From: an uncultured Eubacteriales bacterium
Lineage (GTDB): Bacteria; Bacillota; Clostridia; Christensenellales; Borkfalkiaceae
DNA: 22,539 bases
NCBI GenBank assembly: GCA_900549005.1
Contig: URMT01000020.1
Span: 1 to 22,539 of the forward strand
Direction of reading: 5' to 3'
The position numbers were made by a program, and so were the translations under genes. Numbering within the stretch: position 1 is the stretch's first letter; each line of letters starts with the position of its first letter. Under the pieces are notes generated by a model. That model was given only the letters and a program-made list of their open reading frames with translations, made no database searches and was not told the DNA's origin. Shown here piece by piece: positions 19,803-22,539 of the stretch.

Positions 19803-21209
19803 TTATGCTTGCACCCCGAGTTCTTTTTTATAACGTTCCAGCTCGGCATTGTTGCAGTAGATGAAGTGCCCGGGCACAACTTCGTGCATTGCGGGCTTAT
19901 CCACCGAATAATCATGCTCGGCAATGGGGTTGTAAATTATCCTTTTGCGCTTTTTTTCAAAGTGCGGGTCGGGCAGGGGTATTGCCGAAAGAAGGCTCTT
20001 GGTATAGGGGTGAAGCGGATGGGCGAACAGCTCGTCGGAAGTCGTCAGCTCCACTATCTTACCGAAGTACATTACGGCTATCCTGTCGGAGAAGTATTTT
20101 ACAACCGAAAGGTCGTGCGCGATGAATATTATGGTGAGACCGAGCTTGTTCCTCAAATCGTTCAGCAGGTTTATTACCTGTGCCTGAATGGATACGTCGA
20201 GCGCGGATACGGGCTCGTCGGCGATTATGAGGTCGGGGTTGAGGACTATCGAGCGCGCTATGCCTATGCGCTGGCGTTGACCGCCCGAAAATTCGTGCGG
20301 ATACCTGCCTGCGTGCTCGGGCACGAGGCCTACCAAATCGAGCATCTTATATACCTGCTCGTTTATATACTTTTTGTCCCTTATGCCCCTTATTATAAGG
20401 CCTTCGGCAATAATTTCGCGCACCGTCATACGGGGATTGAGCGAAGCGATAGGGTCCTGAAATATCATCTGGATTTTATTCATTATCCTGTCTTTCTTCG
20501 CAAGACGGCGCTCAGACTTATACTGCTTCAAAAGTTCCGCGTGCTTGGCGGCAAGCTCCTGCCTGCTGCTTTCAAGCTCGGCACGGCGGCTTTCAGACTG
20601 CTCTGCGGCAATCGCCTCTTCCGCGGCCTTTACTTCGCCTTCCGCGGCAGCAAGCAGGGGAAGATACTTTTCGTCTATCTGCCTGCACTGCTCGGCTGCA
20701 TACTCTTCGTTGCAGTGTTTGTGGTCATAATGTGCGCTTCTTATCTGCGCGTGTATTCCGGAAGCGACGCTTTCGTGTGCGGCGCGCAAGTCGTCGAGCT
20801 CCTGCACGTATGCAAAATCATCGAACCTGCCTGCGGCCTTTTGCTCTTCGGCGCGCTTTTTCGCCGTCTTTTTAGCCTCGGAATAACGTTTGTTTTCAGC
20901 GTTGAGCTGCTCTTTGTACTGATTGTCGCCGGCGCATATGCGCTGGCCTTCAAAGAAGATACTGCCGCCCGTTATGTCGTAAAGGCGTATTATTGAACGG
21001 CCGGTAGTCGTCTTGCCGCAACCCGACTCGCCGACTATGCCGAACACTTCGCCCTTTTTTACTTCAAAACTTACGCCGTCAACCGCTTTGAGCTGCTTGC
21101 GCCCCATTTTGAAGTACTGTTCGAGCCCGTCCACTTTGAGGAGAACGTTGTTCTCCTTCATATAATCGTGGACTTCGCGCGTGCTCTTGAAGGTTCTTTC
21201 ACTGCTCAT
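19803..21209 (-). CDS. oppF: Oligopeptide ABC transporter ATPase OppF with a large coiled-coil-like insertion (468 aa)
   Basis: OppF powers peptide uptake together with OppD. Walker A GESGCGKT is at residues 60-67, the Q-loop Gln251 is in MIFQDPIASLNP, the signature FSGGQRQR is at 307-314, Walker B LIIADEP is at 327-333 and the H-loop is His365. The tail HPLHPYTKSLLSAIPLPDP and VVPGHFIYCN is the OppF C-terminus. Normally about 30 residues separate the strand after Walker A from the Q-loop. Here residues about 95-243 are an extra A/E/K/R-rich helical block containing a His/Cys group (H160, H163, H165, C166, C175). The start overlaps oppD by 11 bp with AAGGAG upstream. All ATPase motifs are intact, so the protein should be active. 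Confidence 0.93.
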   Translation of the reverse strand: MSSERTFKSTREVHDYMKENNVLLKVDGLEQYFKMGRKQLKAVDGVSFEVKKGEVFGIVGESGCGKTTTGRSIIRLYDITGGSIFFEGQRICAGDNQYKEQLNAENKRYSEAKKTAKKRAEEQKAAGRFDDFAYVQELDDLRAAHESVASGIHAQIRSAHYDHKHCNEEYAAEQCRQIDEKYLPLLAAAEGEVKAAEEAIAAEQSESRRAELESSRQELAAKHAELLKQYKSERRLAKKDRIMNKIQMIFQDPIASLNPRMTVREIIAEGLIIRGIRDKKYINEQVYKMLDLVGLVPEHAGRYPHEFSGGQRQRIGIARSIVLNPDLIIADEPVSALDVSIQAQVINLLNDLRNKLGLTIIFIAHDLSVVKYFSDRIAVMYFGKIVELTTSDELFAHPLHPYTKSLLSAIPLPDPHFEKKRKRIIYNPIAEHDYSVDKPAMHEVVPGHFIYCNNAELERYKKELGVQA

Positions 21210-22539
21210 CGGCTCTCTCCTTCATTCTTCTGATTCTGTCCGTCACAATCTTGGGAGGGTCCACCTTGGGAGCGTCGGGATGCAGAAGCCACGTCGCCGC
21301 GCTGTGCGTGGGACTGATTTCAAACATCGGAGGCTGCTCTTCGAAGTCTATCTCCATAGCATACTTGTTCCTCGCCGCAAACGCATCGCCCTTGGGAGGG
21401 AAAATCATATTGGGTGGCGTGCCGGGGATAGCTTCCAGCTTCTCCTTGGTGTCGAGGTCGGGCATAGAGGAAAGAAGCGCCCACGTATAGGGATGACGGG
21501 GGTCGTAGAACACGTCGTCCGCCGTGCCGTACTCCACTATCTTGCCCGCATACATTACCGCTATTCTGTCCGCCATATTGGCGACAACGCCAAGGTCGTG
21601 AGTTATGAATATTACCGAAAGATGGCGTTCCTCTTTCAGCTTGTTGATAAGTTCGAGTATCTGCGACTGTATGGTAACGTCGAGCGCCGTCGTGGGCTCG
21701 TCGCAGATAAGTATATCGGGGTTTGCAGCGAGCGCAATGGCTATTACTATGCGCTGGCGCATACCGCCCGAAAATTCAAAGGGGTACTGTTTGTATCTTA
21801 TCGAAGGTTCGGGGATGCCCACCTCTTCGAGGAGTTTTAAAGCCCTTACCTTTGCCATATGGCGCGTCATTTTATAGACGGCGGCGCTGGCCTTGTCCTT
21901 CAAATCGTCGATGAAGGCTATCGTCTGGCTGTGGCTGTCGAACTGACCGTCGGTGGCGATGTCGCGTTCAAGGCTCTCTTTAAGACGCACTATAACCGAA
22001 ATTATGGTGCTCTTTATAAGTTCGAGGTCGGCAAGCGCGGGAGGAACGACCTTCCAGTCGGGCGTCTTTCCCTTTGCTACCAGCCTTTCGCGGCGGGCAG
22101 TCTGCCTGTCGAAGCGCTTCTGCTCCTTGGGGTTGTTCTTTTTGCCGTCATAATACTTTTTCAGCCAGCTTAGCATAGAACTGCGGAAAGTATATTCCGT
22201 GCTCGTTTTTGTGACCGAAAGCCTGTCTATCGCCTCGGAAAGTTTATGCGAGAATTCTTTAAGGCGGGGATATACCTCTTTTTTATCGATGTCACCCGAC
22301 TTAAAAAATTCTATAAAGCTGACGCACTCGGCCACAAGCTCTCGCTTGCGGGCGATGGAACGGTCGTGGCTGTACTGTATGCCGCGCATTGCCGAATTTA
22401 TGAAATCGAGCAGGAAATCTTCGTCGAGGAATTTTTTGGACGATTCGTTGAGCTCGTCTATATCCATCGAATAGATATCCTCTTCCGGCTTGCGGAGCAC
22501 GACGTAACCTATTCTGAAAAAGTTGGGTTTTGTGCGCGC
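21199..22539 (-). CDS. oppD: Oligopeptide ABC transporter ATPase OppD, partial, with a large helical insertion (446 aa visible)
   Basis: The reading frame is open to the window edge, so the start, Walker A and Q-loop lie outside. The first visible residues, TKPNFFRIGYVV, resemble the stretch just after the Q-loop. The next roughly 190 residues are charged and mostly helical and have no counterpart in ordinary OppD, where about 20 residues lead to the RALKLLEEVGIP helix. After that all is standard: FSGGMRQR, Walker B ILICDEPTTALD, the H-loop in FITHDLGVV and the HPYTWALLSSMPDLD tail. The four C-terminal Cys positions that bind an Fe-S cluster in many OppD/DppD proteins are D, N, D and T here. 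It overlaps oppF by 11 bp (ATGAGCAGTGA). Confidence 0.9.
   Translation of the reverse strand, partial: ARTKPNFFRIGYVVLRKPEEDIYSMDIDELNESSKKFLDEDFLLDFINSAMRGIQYSHDRSIARKRELVAECVSFIEFFKSGDIDKKEVYPRLKEFSHKLSEAIDRLSVTKTSTEYTFRSSMLSWLKKYYDGKKNNPKEQKRFDRQTARRERLVAKGKTPDWKVVPPALADLELIKSTIISVIVRLKESLERDIATDGQFDSHSQTIAFIDDLKDKASAAVYKMTRHMAKVRALKLLEEVGIPEPSIRYKQYPFEFSGGMRQRIVIAIALAANPDILICDEPTTALDVTIQSQILELINKLKEERHLSVIFITHDLGVVANMADRIAVMYAGKIVEYGTADDVFYDPRHPYTWALLSSMPDLDTKEKLEAIPGTPPNMIFPPKGDAFAARNKYAMEIDFEEQPPMFEISPTHSAATWLLHPDAPKVDPPKIVTDRIRRMKERADEQ

Noticed and set aside
19809..20996. 395-codon open frame on the plus strand
   Set aside because: It is the antisense of oppF, whose ATPase motifs are all intact. 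Long mirror frames arise from the codon bias here.

Overview
The window looks like chromosomal DNA of an uncultured anaerobic clostridial Firmicute (Bacillota). The basis is strong AGGAGG-type ribosome sites, TTGACA/TATAAT promoters, a T-box leader, a DUF1858 redox protein, DUF3737, DUF1275 and YwaF-type proteins, a Gram-positive OppDF pair, and BspA-like and NlpC/P60 lipoproteins. Species or family cannot be fixed from the sequence alone. No rRNA, tRNA, transposase, phage gene or CRISPR array was seen.

Left part (1-6.4 kb): an XRE regulator (175-384, -) is divergent from a PH-like two-helix membrane protein (481-1005, +), with two matching operator-like dyads between them. Then come single-gene units on the minus strand, several with a readable promoter and terminator: an SH3-NlpC/P60 lipoprotein, a sirtuin, a DUF1858 dithiol protein, a leucine-rich-repeat lipoprotein and asparagine synthetase AsnA.

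Middle part (6.4-12.2 kb): a TrpB2-type tryptophan synthase beta subunit is preceded by a complete tryptophan-specific T-box riboswitch (specifier TGG, T-box UGGC matching the tRNA-Trp acceptor end). Next are a DUF1275 membrane protein, a YwaF/TIGR02206-like membrane protein, a DUF3737 beta-helix protein on the plus strand with an apparently leaderless start, and a second small XRE regulator. Copies of one intergenic repeat family, with GAGATTTCTC and GAAATGACA ends, sit at about 2.2, 6.0-6.3 and 11.9-12.2 kb.

Right part (12.2-22.5 kb): all genes are on the minus strand and most deal with peptides or export. In transcription order they are oppD (cut by the window edge), oppF, a DUF3899 protein, tldD (HExxxH peptidase), a 312-bp hairpin-rich spacer, tldE, and two ABC exporter half-transporters whose motifs mark them as an asymmetric heterodimer. 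OppF carries a coiled-coil-like insertion of about 148 residues and OppD a helical insertion of about 190 residues, both next to the Q-loop region. These insertions, the T-box/TrpB2 unit, the paired operators and the structured tldD-tldE spacer are the most interesting parts. No wholly new multi-gene system could be demonstrated.
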